Assembly (NCBI GenBank): GCA_037176905.1
Contig: JBBBWG010031053.1
Location: forward strand, 1-45,055
Direction: 5' to 3'
Length of the DNA stretch: 45,055 bases
DNA from: Azolla pinnata
Taxonomy: Eukaryota > Streptophyta > Polypodiopsida > Salviniales > Salviniaceae
Numbering within the stretch: position 1 is the stretch's first letter; each line of letters starts with the position of its first letter. Of this stretch, positions 11,250 to 21,360 are shown in pieces. The translations under genes and the position numbers were made by a program. Under the pieces are notes generated by a model. It did no database searches, was not told the origin of the DNA, and worked only from the letters and a program-made list of their open reading frames with translations.

Positions 11250-13238
11250 AATTATTATTTTCGCGTCTTAATTTAAAAAAATCCAAATTTTGTTTTCGTT
11301 CTAACCATTTTTCTTTCTTTTTTTTTTCCGCCGGATTTTACTACACAATTTTTGCTGATTTTACACATCCGTTTTATTTTTATCGATGCGTTATTATCTA
11401 TTTATTGATCTGTTATTTTCTTTCTTAATCTCTGTTAATCTGTTATCTATTGATCTGTTTATTACCCTTTTTTAATCTCTTTTCTTAATCTTTGTTTCTT
11501 GTTTATTGAGTTGTTTACTGTAACTCGAAACACTCGCGTTTCTGTTCCCATTTTGTGATAAATCCCCCTTTTTTTCCCCTATCTTTTTGGCTACTAAATT
11601 GAACTGGCTTACGATCATGTTTTGTCCGATTTATTTGCGCGATCGATTTACAATTTAAAGCGGATCAATCCTCCATGTTTGCTTCGCAAGCTTTGCTGAT
11701 CCGCCTCCGTGTTCTCTGTCTAATTATTCTGTTTATTTTCCCGCCTTCTTCACTAGTAATCTGACAATTTGTATACACTTCTTCTTCTAGATTTTATCCA
11801 GAATAGTGTTAATAATTTTCCTTTTTTTTTGGGGCATTAGTTTGTTATTTTGTTTTGTTATTCATTTATTTATCTATTTGTTATATATTTTCTATTTAAT
11901 TATTGATGCAAGTGTGTTTTTTTTAAGGCCAGTGACTTGTAAAATGCTGGATGCGAGCGAAGTTGTTCTGTCTGTTGCTCGCAACGTTTCTTCCCGACTA
12001 AATAAATGGAGCAAGCTCAAGACGCGGCCCCTTGCATAGAACTGGCTTTTTTACAAAGTGCGCTATACAATTATAATTCAAGAACAGCCTTAGACATGAA
12101 TGACGACAAAGAATTGCTCGATAATATATTCTTTCCGGACACGAATTGGGGGCTATGAGAATCTATCCGGTCCCTTGCTTCCTCCCACGCATGGAATAAT
12201 CCTGAGCCTCTGATGCCATTCTTCTTCCTTTGGCTCAAAACACTGATGACGAAAAAGCTCTCGGACAAATACCAAAACGTAAAAAGGATGGATGGACACC
12301 ATGCCGCACGATACCCACAAGCATTCAGAACCATTGAATTGCATTGCATGTTCACACACAATGGCGAGTGCCATTCATCGGAGGAATCATCAATCAATGA
12401 CTGACTTGACCCAAGGGCTTCTAAAGGGTTCTCCTGCGAAACACGTGGTATGTCTAGATGCCATTGACCATCCATACTTGGGGGAAAGTCTAGTCTCCAA
12501 GCCGCTCCAAAGATTAAGCAGATTCGCTGCGATACAACCCAAGCTCCGAGGTTGTTGGTTAGTTTGGCATGGTGTTCCCACTGTGGTGATGTTGGTTCAA
12601 TTTAAGGGTTAGCCCAATCATTTACACAATGGTTCGACAAGATACTTTTTCTCGCTTAGATTGGAGTAATCTGTCCATGGAAACCATCAATGTAGGATCA
12701 TTTTTTTATATAGAGTGTGTACCAAGGGTGTTTAAGATTACAGCATTTTGTACCTTCCAAACCAATTCTGACCCCAATCTGATAATTCAAACCTGAGCTT
12801 GCATACTCGGAATTAGAACACAATATTGTCGAGAGAAGTCGCACAAAGTCGAAGGGCAAAATTTTAATAATAGACAAAACCTGGATAGATCGCCAAACAA
12901 AAACACACCGCCAAACACTGAATCGAGAGACACAGGTCGATCAATGCAACCCCCCCCCCCCCCCCCAAAAAAAAAGGAAACGCCCATATAATTATACGAC
13001 GACAAGAAACTTCTACATCTATGCAAACTTAAAAATAACAAAACGTTGAAGCGTGGGCAAAAGATGAAAATCGCGTCCAAAGACAATCGCATTATGATAT
13101 AATCGTATAAACAACACTCAACAATCACTCTCTTCTGTATATGTATGGAGCCTTAAAAAAGGAGGCTCTCCATGACATGCAATAATAATCCACTAATGTG
13201 AAGTAAATATTATGTATGTATTATAGCAGCATTTCAGT
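11250..13238. other. Gene-free spacer between the E2 promoter and the dehydrogenase 3' end
   Basis: T-rich sequence up to about 11.95 kb, then mixed sequence with several 60-130-codon open frames that match no family and overlap each other. The last part should include the dehydrogenase 3' untranslated region. A run of 17 C followed by 9 A lies at 12950-12975. No RNA gene was seen. Confidence 0.55.
12950..12975. repeat. Poly-C/poly-A homopolymer tract
   Basis: Seventeen C then nine A, downstream (minus strand) of the dehydrogenase stop codon. Homopolymer length is prone to sequencing error. Confidence 0.95.
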
Positions 13239-16200
13239 TCAAGCTTTGATGTGCTTGAGGCTGGGGCGAGGGCTGCGGACGGTGGTGGGGAAGACGAGGG
13301 ATTTGACGCCGGGGAGGTCGAGGAGGGCCTTGCTGAGGGGGGCGCGGTCCTTGCGCCACGGGGCGGGCGTAAGGTAGACGAGCGCCTGGACAAAGTCGAC
13401 GACCTCGGGTGCGAACACGCGGTAGAGCGCAAAGGCCGTATACCAGAAGGGCACGCGCACGTACTTCTCGCCGCGCACCGCCCCGCGCACCAGCGCCTTT
13501 GCGCACTCCTCCGAATACGCCACCGGCACCGGCCCCACGTGCACCTGTGCTCGATCCCGATCAATCAATCATTCCCCAAACATCGGTACATTGGTTGGGT
13601 ACATTTGCTTAAGACTTGTTTTTTGGTTTTGGTTTTGGTTTTGGTTTCACACTCAATCAGATACCTGTGCNNNNNNNNNNNNNNNNNNNNNNNNNNNNNN
13701 NNNNNNNNNNNNNNNNNNNNNNNNNNNNNNNNNNNNNNNNNNNNNNNNNNNNNNNNNNNNNNNNNNNNNNTCGATCCCGATCAATCATAATTCCCCAAAC
13801 ATTGGTACATTGGTTGGGTACATTTGCTTAGATTTGGTTTTTGGTTTTGGTTTTGGTTTCACACTCAATCAGATACCTGTGCTCGATCCCGATCAATCAT
13901 AATTCCCCAAACATTGGTACATTGGTTGGGTACATTTGCTTAGATTTGGTTTTTGGTTTCACACTCAATCAGATACCTGTGCTCGATCCCGATCAATCAT
14001 AAATTCCCCAAACATTGGTACATTGGTTGGGTACATTTCCTTAGATTTGGTTTTTGGTTTTGGTTTTGGTTTCACACTCAATCAGATCTATCTGTTTGTC
14101 TTATCTATCTAGCCTAGCCTAGCTGTTAAAAGCCAGATATTAGCTGTGTAATTTAAAATTTTTCTTACGTCTCGTTGGGCTTCGTCGACGTCCATCTTGC
14201 CGCTCCTGTCGAGGAACTTGCCCATCGTCATCTCGCTCTCGATCCACCCGGGCGTCACGATCGTGATCCCGCCCACGCTCGACCCCAGCTCCACGCGCAA
14301 CGTGTCGAAGAAGTTGAAGATCGCCGCCTGCGCCGCCTGTTGTTGTTGTTGTTGGTGTTTTTTTTTTGTTGCAATTCCCGACGGTAATTGGCATTGACAA
14401 AAAAAACCCATGTTAATTTTAACGAATCTCCGGTCGCTAAATGCAGGCTTAAAAAACGATTTGTCGATTCTATGCCTCTATTATAGACAATTATGCTAAA
14501 TATGACATAGATAAGGTAATGCAGGCTTAAAAAATGATTTGTCGATTCTAAGCCTCTATAAATTATGCTAAATATGATTAGATTAGGAAAGAGATTTTTG
14601 TTCCATCGATTCGATCCTAGTCTCTAAATCATTGCTAATATGATCAGATTAGGAACAGAATTGCTTTTTCTTTTTTCTTTACATTGTAAATGGCCATCCT
14701 GGGGACTGGCTGCCATGCTGCCACAGACGAGTTGACGATGATCTTGCCGTGCGTGCGCTTGAGGTGCGGCAGCGCATAGAACGTCGGATAAACGTAGCCC
14801 CAAAAATCCACATCCTGCAGTAGATACACACAACAAGATCACACACAACCACCGCACCATCGAGGCATGCATGCATGCATCCGATTGTAGCGATCGGATC
14901 GGTCCGACGCCACAATTTCATCGATTCGATTCGATCGAATCGAATCACGCCTCCGATTGTGCAGTCGGATCGATCCGATCACGCCACGTTCGCATCCAAT
15001 CGCATCGAATTTACCATGACTCGGTTCAACGGAGCCGCATCCGAAACCTCCTCGAACAAGAAGCTCGACGCGATGCCGGCGTTGTTCACCAGGTGATCCA
15101 CTGGGGCAAAGATCATAACGATCATCCCATGTATCGCCAATGGGTCGAGCAACAACATACACAATCAGAATCGAATAACTTCAATAGGATACATAATGAT
15201 GACGACGATGATTGTGATCAAAAGGTTGATTGATGTGATATAATGATCAACGGATCATCGTAAATCCATGCACGACTTACATCGTCCATAGTGGTTGACA
15301 GTGTCGTCGATGAGCTTGCGGCAATCTTCCTCGTTGCTCACATCGGCGGTAATGGCCCTCACATCCATGGCGCCACGCTTGATGGAACGATCGGCCACCA
15401 TGCGCAAGCGGCCCTCACGACGCCCCACCAGCACCAGCACTGCTCCCCTCCTCGCATACTCGTATGCGCTTTGCTGCAATATCCATGAATTAAATCCATC
15501 ACATAATGCAAAGCCTCCCATCAATCAATCAATCAATCAGTCAATCAATCCTTCCTGAATCATGCATTAGATCACTAATTATTCAGCACTAGATCGCAAG
15601 CTCGTCATTGATTATCAGTTCGCTTAACCGTCGAATCGCCGCAAACCAATCGGTACTGCATCACCAGCTAATCAACAAGTATTAGCTAGTTGATTACCCA
15701 GCACCTAGTTCGGTTGTGATCGATAACCACGCCCAACTTCATACTTCATATAGAATTAGGTCTCAATAATGTCGTTACCGTGTCTTTTAACATGCATCGA
15801 TGATGGTGATGGCTGCCTGGCTTATGCAAACAGATTTAGCACCGATTTAAAATGATTAAATCGAATGCAATTACCAAAGCGATTAGAAAGAAATAGGTTT
15901 CAATAATCTCGTTAAGAGGTCATTTAACATGCGTCGATGATATTGATGATGGCTGCCTATAAGCTTACTAGGCAAACCAGATTAATCGCCGATCAAAATG
16001 ATTGATCGTACGCGATTACCGAAGTGATTGGTAATCGAGTAATTTGAGTTAAAAAGGACTCATAAATCATTACCTCGCCAATCCCCGACGATGCGCCGGT
16101 GATGAGGACCACCTTCCCGCGGATGTTCTCTTCGAACACGGATCGGAAGGCACGAGAGAAGAGGCTCCGGATCGCGAGGATGGGCCAAAGGAACAGGAGG

Positions 16201-16256
16201 GTGGAGAGGCCAAACACGGGCACAACCAGGTTCAAGAACCATTGGAAGAGATCCAT
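13239..16256 (-). CDS. 11-beta-hydroxysteroid dehydrogenase/steroleosin-like short-chain dehydrogenase, six exons
   Basis: Exons, 5' to 3': 16256-16074, 15473-15281, 15100-15015, 14814-14683, 14336-14169, 13544-13239; GT-AG junctions in frame, 355 residues. The N-terminus MDLFQWFLNLVVPVFGLS then FLWPIL is a membrane hairpin with the prolines (VVP, WP) typical of plant oil-body HSDs. Cofactor motif TGASSGIGE at 53-61, NNAG in DHLVNNAGIASS, GRREGRL after the second strand, and Ser184/Tyr197 in VNSSVAAW and PRMAIYN. Family members reduce or oxidise sterol-like substrates with NADP(H) at the lipid-droplet surface. Oddity: the catalytic motif reads Tyr-Asn-Ala-Ala-Gln, so the usual Lys is Gln201 (codon CAG); no other splice choice I tried restores Lys. 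The gene may encode an impaired enzyme or a scaffold. Confidence 0.9.
13543..14090 (-). repeat. Tandem array in dehydrogenase intron 5 carrying copies of the splice acceptor
   Basis: Four visible units of about 100-120 bp (starts near 13543, 13771, 13875 and 13975), interrupted by the N gap. Each unit contains GATCAATCATAATTCCCC, GGTACATTGGTTGGGTAC and TTTTGGTTTTGG. On the minus strand each boundary reads GGGATCGAGCACAG followed by GTATCTGATT. The true exon 6 acceptor is the outermost copy of GATCGAGCACAG. Confidence 0.92.
13671..13770. other. Assembly gap (100 N)
   Basis: Exactly 100 N, placed precisely at a repeat-unit junction in the intron 5 array. The true array length is unknown. Confidence 0.99.
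14338..14368 (-). repeat. (AAC)n microsatellite at the exon 5 acceptor
   Basis: On the minus strand the exon 5 acceptor is preceded by AACAACAACAACAACAG and an A-rich run, not by a pyrimidine tract, so it should be a weak acceptor. Confidence 0.85.
14440..14590 (-). repeat. Tandem duplication of about 80 bp in dehydrogenase intron 4
   Basis: TGCAGGCTTAAAAAACGATT and TGCAGGCTTAAAAAATGATT begin two copies about 79 bp apart, both continuing with TTGTCGATTCTA and TTATGCTAAATATGA. A weaker third piece follows to about 14650. Confidence 0.85.
14923..14946. repeat. Perfect 24-bp palindrome in dehydrogenase intron 3
   Basis: GATTCGATTCGA followed directly by its reverse complement. Similar TCCGATTGT and CGGATCGATCCGATCACGCC pieces lie on both sides, so it is part of a small local duplication. 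Confidence 0.9.
15757..16030 (-). repeat. Diverged tandem duplication of about 135 bp in dehydrogenase intron 1
   Basis: Two copies share AGGTCTCAATAATGTCGTTA / AGGTTTCAATAATCTCGTTA, TTTAACATGCATCGATGAT / TTTAACATGCGTCGATGAT, GATGGCTGCCT and CGATTACCGAAG-like sequence. Confidence 0.8.
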
Positions 16257-16320
16257 CCTGATCAACAAATTGTAGCTAGGATTATCTAAACTGTCTGCTG
16301 CTTCAAATTCGATTGCAGTG

Positions 16321-16341
16321 ATAATATATATATATATATAT
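16321..16341 (-). promoter_or_regulatory. TA-repeat TATA element upstream of the dehydrogenase
   Basis: (TA)n run about 65-85 bp upstream of the start codon on the minus strand. A second candidate, TATATATAG (16478-16486, minus strand), lies in more typical surroundings. Which one is used cannot be decided from sequence. Confidence 0.4.
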
Positions 16342-16499
16342 GCTTGGTGGGCGATTTGGGCGATTTCAAAGATCAATTGATAAGAATGATAATTGTAAGG
16401 ATCTTGCTGTGGAGCGGCCTATGTACAGATTGATGATCAGATGGATTGATGGATGGAACCTCCGAGCTACTCCGCAGCTATATATAATGCTAAATTTCT

Positions 16500-17419
16500 G
16501 CAAGTATATATGTATCAATAGCACGTCATTGATCTCATGCAAATTAATAGTGTGCCACTTGTAGCATACCAGCTAAAATGCAGAAATACCCCTCAGCTGT
16601 CAAAATTTTGTCGCTATGACCTCGAACAATCAGAGGGGCTTACGATTCACGAACACTACGATATAAAAACTAGATACATGAGTCTTCGCTTGTCCCTCAT
16701 TGTGTTGTGCAGCGTGACGATGTATATAGGAAAACAACTCACAGCGAGGATCCGTTCGATCTCTCTATACAAGTATATATCTCAATGAAATGCTACTCTC
16801 AACACTTAAATATATGCAACATCCATGCACACAATCCAATCAGTTCCAACTGTAGTAGCAACACCTTCCTTCCCAGGTAGCTTACGCTTCTTGTTGCTGA
16901 TCAATATAGTCAAGATTGAATGCCCCCAGACCCTATATTCGTCTAGCATAGTCCAGATTAAATTCCCCAAGTTCCTATATTTGTCTAGTAGGAAAGCTCC
17001 ATTTTGGGGCTATGTAATTCCATTGGAGTACATGATGCACATCCGCTAGCTCTCAAATTAATGTTTTATCCATACTTCCCTTCATGACATCAAATTGTCC
17101 GTGAATTGCGGTGACCGATTCCATCCAAAGTTCTCTTAGCACAGTCTCTTTTGTTTATGCAAAAACATTTTGAAGCATCTAGCCTTCTATATATACTATT
17201 ATATCATTAGACCACTTATGAGCTCCTATTGACTTGTGAATTCGTGTGTTTTGTGTAAGTTATAATTAGCATAATCTCTTGCCGCAATCATGCCATTTTC
17301 TATCCAGCTCCATTAAACTACAGCAGTATCTGCTTGTTGTATGTCCAAGTCACCTTCTCGGTTAATGTCTACATAGGCCCTACCTTAAATATTTATTCTT
17401 AAGTATAAGCGCTAAAATC
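16500..17419. other. AT-rich spacer upstream of the dehydrogenase
   Basis: No conserved gene. The part after 16850 may belong to the decayed LINE seen next to it, but no motif is readable here. Confidence 0.5.
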
Positions 17420-17850
17420 TAGACGACTCTCATTTAGATCTGCAAAAACCATGGGGCATGTCCAAAGATATTAAACTTGAGACTCCATTACATGTCTGCA
17501 TCTTAGGCAAACCACAGACGAACCCATCTTGCCAACCCACTCTTCCATTGGCATAACTTCATTATTGGAAGATTGTGATTTTCTACCCTATCCAGAAGTT
17601 GATCCAAAAGTTGGCTAAAATTTCATTAGAGATTTGTTGCCTTTGCCAAATTTTCAATCTTAAAGGATATTTTGCCTTTGCTCATTCAAAATACTTTCAC
17701 CCATCTTTGTGGAGCATTGGAAAAATTTATGAGACTGATTTGTGCATGGTTCCTTCCATACCACCACTCCCAAATGTCATATTAGACAAGCAGGAAACAT
17801 TCACCGAGGATGTAAATCTGGTTGCCCCCTAAATTTTTATTGGGAATCGA
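17420..17850 (-). mobile_element. Decayed LINE fragment: zinc-binding reverse-transcriptase (zf-RVT) region
   Basis: On the minus strand, about 17430-17560 reads VVCLRCRHVMES, then a stop, then YLWTCPMVFADL. This fits the plant non-LTR retrotransposon pattern CxxC...ES..HLxxxCPxV. Upstream PMEEWVGKMGSS fits the region before the first cysteines. Frameshifts and stops show it is dead. Confidence 0.55.
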
Positions 17851-20800
17851 ATCAAGCCGCTAGTCCTTTTAGTCATATACAAGCACTTTAACTCGTAATT
17901 CCCATATTCTATCTACCTTTGAAAGTATTGCACTATCGTCTATATGCAAAGAACCACTCCCATCCAGTAAGCAATAAGATGGGCGATTCTCGTAGTTACA
18001 TGCCGGATGAGGGTTTATGGTTTGATCGACCTACTCTTGTAGCTTTATGCATGCATCAAGAAGTCTCTATGTCCCTCGAGTGCCGAAAAAAAATGTGTCG
18101 TAGCTAGCTGTTGAAGTAATGGGTTTCATTTTATCAATATTTTGTGTTAGTAAAAAGGCATTATGATTAAAACGTTATACAATTAAAGACTTTAACAATA
18201 AATTTTAAATAAATAATTTATTTATAAACATCATCGGATTACCAATTGTTGTGAATGGACACGATGAGCATAAGGAAGAAACCCTCCCTCGTGAACAATG
18301 AAACCACAAGACTAGGATTATCCCATTTCACACACCACCACTTACGTGTTCACACACACCATTACTCAAGGGCAACATTTCCCATTACGTATGAATAAAA
18401 AACCTGATATCAAGAATTCTATCTTCAAGGTTTGTAAACTTATAACGATTATCTCATGTATTTTTAGCCATTGAAATGAGGTAAAAGTTATCGTGGATAA
18501 TAAATACAAGTTAAAGATTTAAGATTAGGAAACTTGGTGGAGTGAAAATATTTTATGTAGATGATCATGTACAAAACTAGCAATAGAAATCATCACTTAT
18601 CAAAATAAAATTAAATGGAGATATACTTCTATCATCTACGCAACAATAAATTTGGCCGATTTCTTGACAAAGCTAGCATGATAACAAAGCATTGAAATTA
18701 TTTTAATGGAACTAACTTTGGTTTTATTAATGGTGGATACAAAAATAACTATAAAAAGAAATGGTAATCTAAACAAAAACTTTTTAGTATGAACCTACAT
18801 GGCTTTGGGACAATTTCAAAACTTTTTTTCTAATAATCAAGATTCTTCATTAGTAAAAAGATATATACAAAGAGAAAACAAAGATTATAAAAGCTCTTTT
18901 GTCGTGTTTGAAAAGAAAAGGTTATACAGTTTGAGTTAACTTGCTAAATCATAGATATTATATATTACAATTCGTATACTAAAATAGCCAATTAATGAAA
19001 CTTGCCTAGAGGAAAAGCAACAATGGAAAACACTCGCAGTTGTTATTAAAATTGAGCAAACACGACCTCTTCTTGTTAGTGGCCCAAGGTGGCCGAGGAT
19101 TCTATAAAGTAGGGAGAGAGAGAGTCGAAGAGAGGACAAGGAAATGTAGAAGAGAAAAAGATTATATAAAACACATTTAATAAAAGTCAAGCTTATAACT
19201 TCATGATAACAAGACATCATCCTCAATTGTTATTATATCAATATATATGTTTGTATACTTTTTAACTTATTAATCTTAAAACATTATTAAGTACCTCTAA
19301 AAGTTTATAAAAGGTTTTAGAATAATCTATATGGTTTTTACAACTATTTTTTAATATTCTTATGTACGTACATTAACCGACAATATAAATATTATAACTT
19401 CCCTGATCCCTATTAAGAGATTTCACGCACTCATTGACACATCAATCTAGGTTATAACACCATTTCAATTTGCCTTCTTATTAATTTTTATCTTCATGTT
19501 CTCTTGTTTTTCCTAGCATCTTGAGTTCAGTGTAGTTTAATCAATCTTAACTTCTTGAGTTTATAGCCTTGTTGCTTCTAGTTTCATGCTTATTAGCTCA
19601 ATATCACTTGTAACCTTATTGTTCGTGTTTTATCAATGTACTTCTTATTAATCTTTATCTTCATGTTCTCCTGTTTTTCCTAGCATCTTGAGTTTAGTGT
19701 AACCTCATTGATCTTAGTTTCTTGAGTTTGTAGCCTTGTTACTTCTAGTTTCGTGCTTATTGACTTAATATAGCTCGTAATCTTGTTGTTCGTGCTCTAT
19801 CCTACTCTACGGTTAGTGTGTCTGTGAAACTTGACATCTTTAAAAAATCTCGTTTCTTTCGAGGGTACTTATAAGAAAGACATTATTGTTAGCTAGAGAA
19901 ATCAATTTGGGAGGCGAATATCTCCATTAAATATTTCGATAATTGTCATGCAATATCTGTAATTGTTTCTATGTTGTAATGAAATTGATTTCTATGTTTT
20001 CTATTTATATCTTTCTCGCTCTCTCCTCCAAGGGACTATCTTTCCATTGAAAATGTAGTACATTTGCTACACCATATTTATCATATCGTCAAATTGTACA
20101 TTAGCTCCCAATATTTGTCCATTTCACAATTTAACATTGTCACATGCATCTCCTCATTTTTTTTAAAAGCTAGATCGATTTGGGGTCTTGAATGTTTCAT
20201 TTTAGATTTTAGCAATTAGAGTAGTGAAATCCGTCAAGCATTAATTCTCCTTCAAAAGTTTTTCCAATACTTAGTTAGAAATTCTTCTAGTATTCTGTAT
20301 AGTTGCTAAATTGTTGTTAAAACTAGAATTTTTCTTCTTGTTCTATCATTAGCCTTTTTCCCATTTTTGTATTGAATTATTGCCCTAGCCTCTGAGATCT
20401 TGTAATAGATGTAACAATGGTTTATCTTCAAATACTAAAGTCTTGTTTCCTGAGAGATATTATTTTTGTCGAGGATTGAATCTTCATTTTCTATCATCTA
20501 AATTATTACTCATGCTCATTTTCAGTTTGCCTTTGAATTATTGTTAACTTCATTATTAGCATGTTGAATTCTTCTATTTTCTCTCCGTAGGTACAATGCA
20601 TCTCTTCTATTGTGTGTGCTGACCCGAACAATTGTTAGTTTATATTATTGTCACCTAATATCACATTAGTAAGTTTTCTATGTTCTCTTGAGCAAAGCTT
20701 CTCTCATTTTCTAGTCACCTCTCATTTTTCTAAGTTGTTGCTATGAACCTCATCTTCTTAAAGTATGAATAGCTTCAATTTAGCTAGTGTTGCACTTGGT

Positions 20801-20949
20801 TTACTTGACATTTCACTCTAATTTAAACATCACGCCCTCTACATCAACAAAGTTTGGATTCCAAATCAATGCATAATGTTCTTCCTCCTTAAGGCCTTCT
20901 CCTAAGCTTTAAATATACTTTTAAAGAACCAATCTTCACTCTAAATGAG
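17851..20949. other. AT-rich sequence between two LINE fragments
   Basis: About 3 kb without a recognisable gene. The two flanking LINE pieces have the same orientation and order but lie farther apart than in an intact element, so this stretch may contain an inserted, now unrecognisable, element. It includes the 167-bp tandem duplication at 19474-19800. Confidence 0.45.
19474..19800. repeat. Two tandem copies of a 167-bp unit
   Basis: Copies begin at CTTCTTATTAATTTTTATCT (19474) and CTTCTTATTAATCTTTATCT (19641). Both continue with CTTGTTTTTCCTAGCATCTT-like sequence, a GAGTTTATAGCCTTGTTGCT-like segment and TTGTTCGTG. No coding potential is visible. Confidence 0.9.
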
Positions 20950-21360
20950 GCTTTAAATTCTTTTCTAATATCTATCTAAGATTTGGTTGTCATTATCCCC
21001 ATTCCTACGAAAGAAACATTGAGATGTCCACAATAGAAGTTCTGTTCACCACCTGCCTATTGAGAGCATGCTTCTTACGACAAACTTATAGAAAAGTGTC
21101 TTGCTCTCTTGAAGTGGATCGACTATTCCAAGTCCTATTGCCTCCATTAGCTAGATAATAGTCCTCCTACCTAGGAATCCACTTATAATTAGGGGCGAGA
21201 TGAACCTCTCCTACCCATGACACTATTGGCTTGTGCCAGTTAATATATGCCCTAGACCCATTGCAAAATGGCATCTTCTAACTGTTTCCAAATTCTTTCG
21301 ATAATCTTCCACAGAGAGGATAGTGTTGTCCGCAAAGTCCACATCAACAATCTATATAAT
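20950..21360 (-). mobile_element. Decayed LINE fragment: reverse-transcriptase catalytic region
   Basis: On the minus strand at about 21270-21345 the translation reads FADNTILSVEDYRKNLETV, matching the FADDT catalytic box of plant LINE reverse transcriptases with the second Asp changed to Asn. Farther on, NYKWIPR and NRQVVNRTSIVDISM are compatible with the downstream RT region. Multiple stops and frameshifts; not functional. Confidence 0.55.

Noticed and set aside
14325-14345. Alternative acceptor that might restore the catalytic Lys of the dehydrogenase
   Set aside because: Moving to the next AG removes Ala-Ala-Gln without supplying Lys and shortens the conserved helix; the chosen acceptor gives a gap-free match to the family pattern.
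18109-18130. TGTTGAAGTAATGGG as the start of a copia-type LTR
   Set aside because: No second LTR copy, primer-binding site or gag-pol motif could be found, so it stays an unproven idea.
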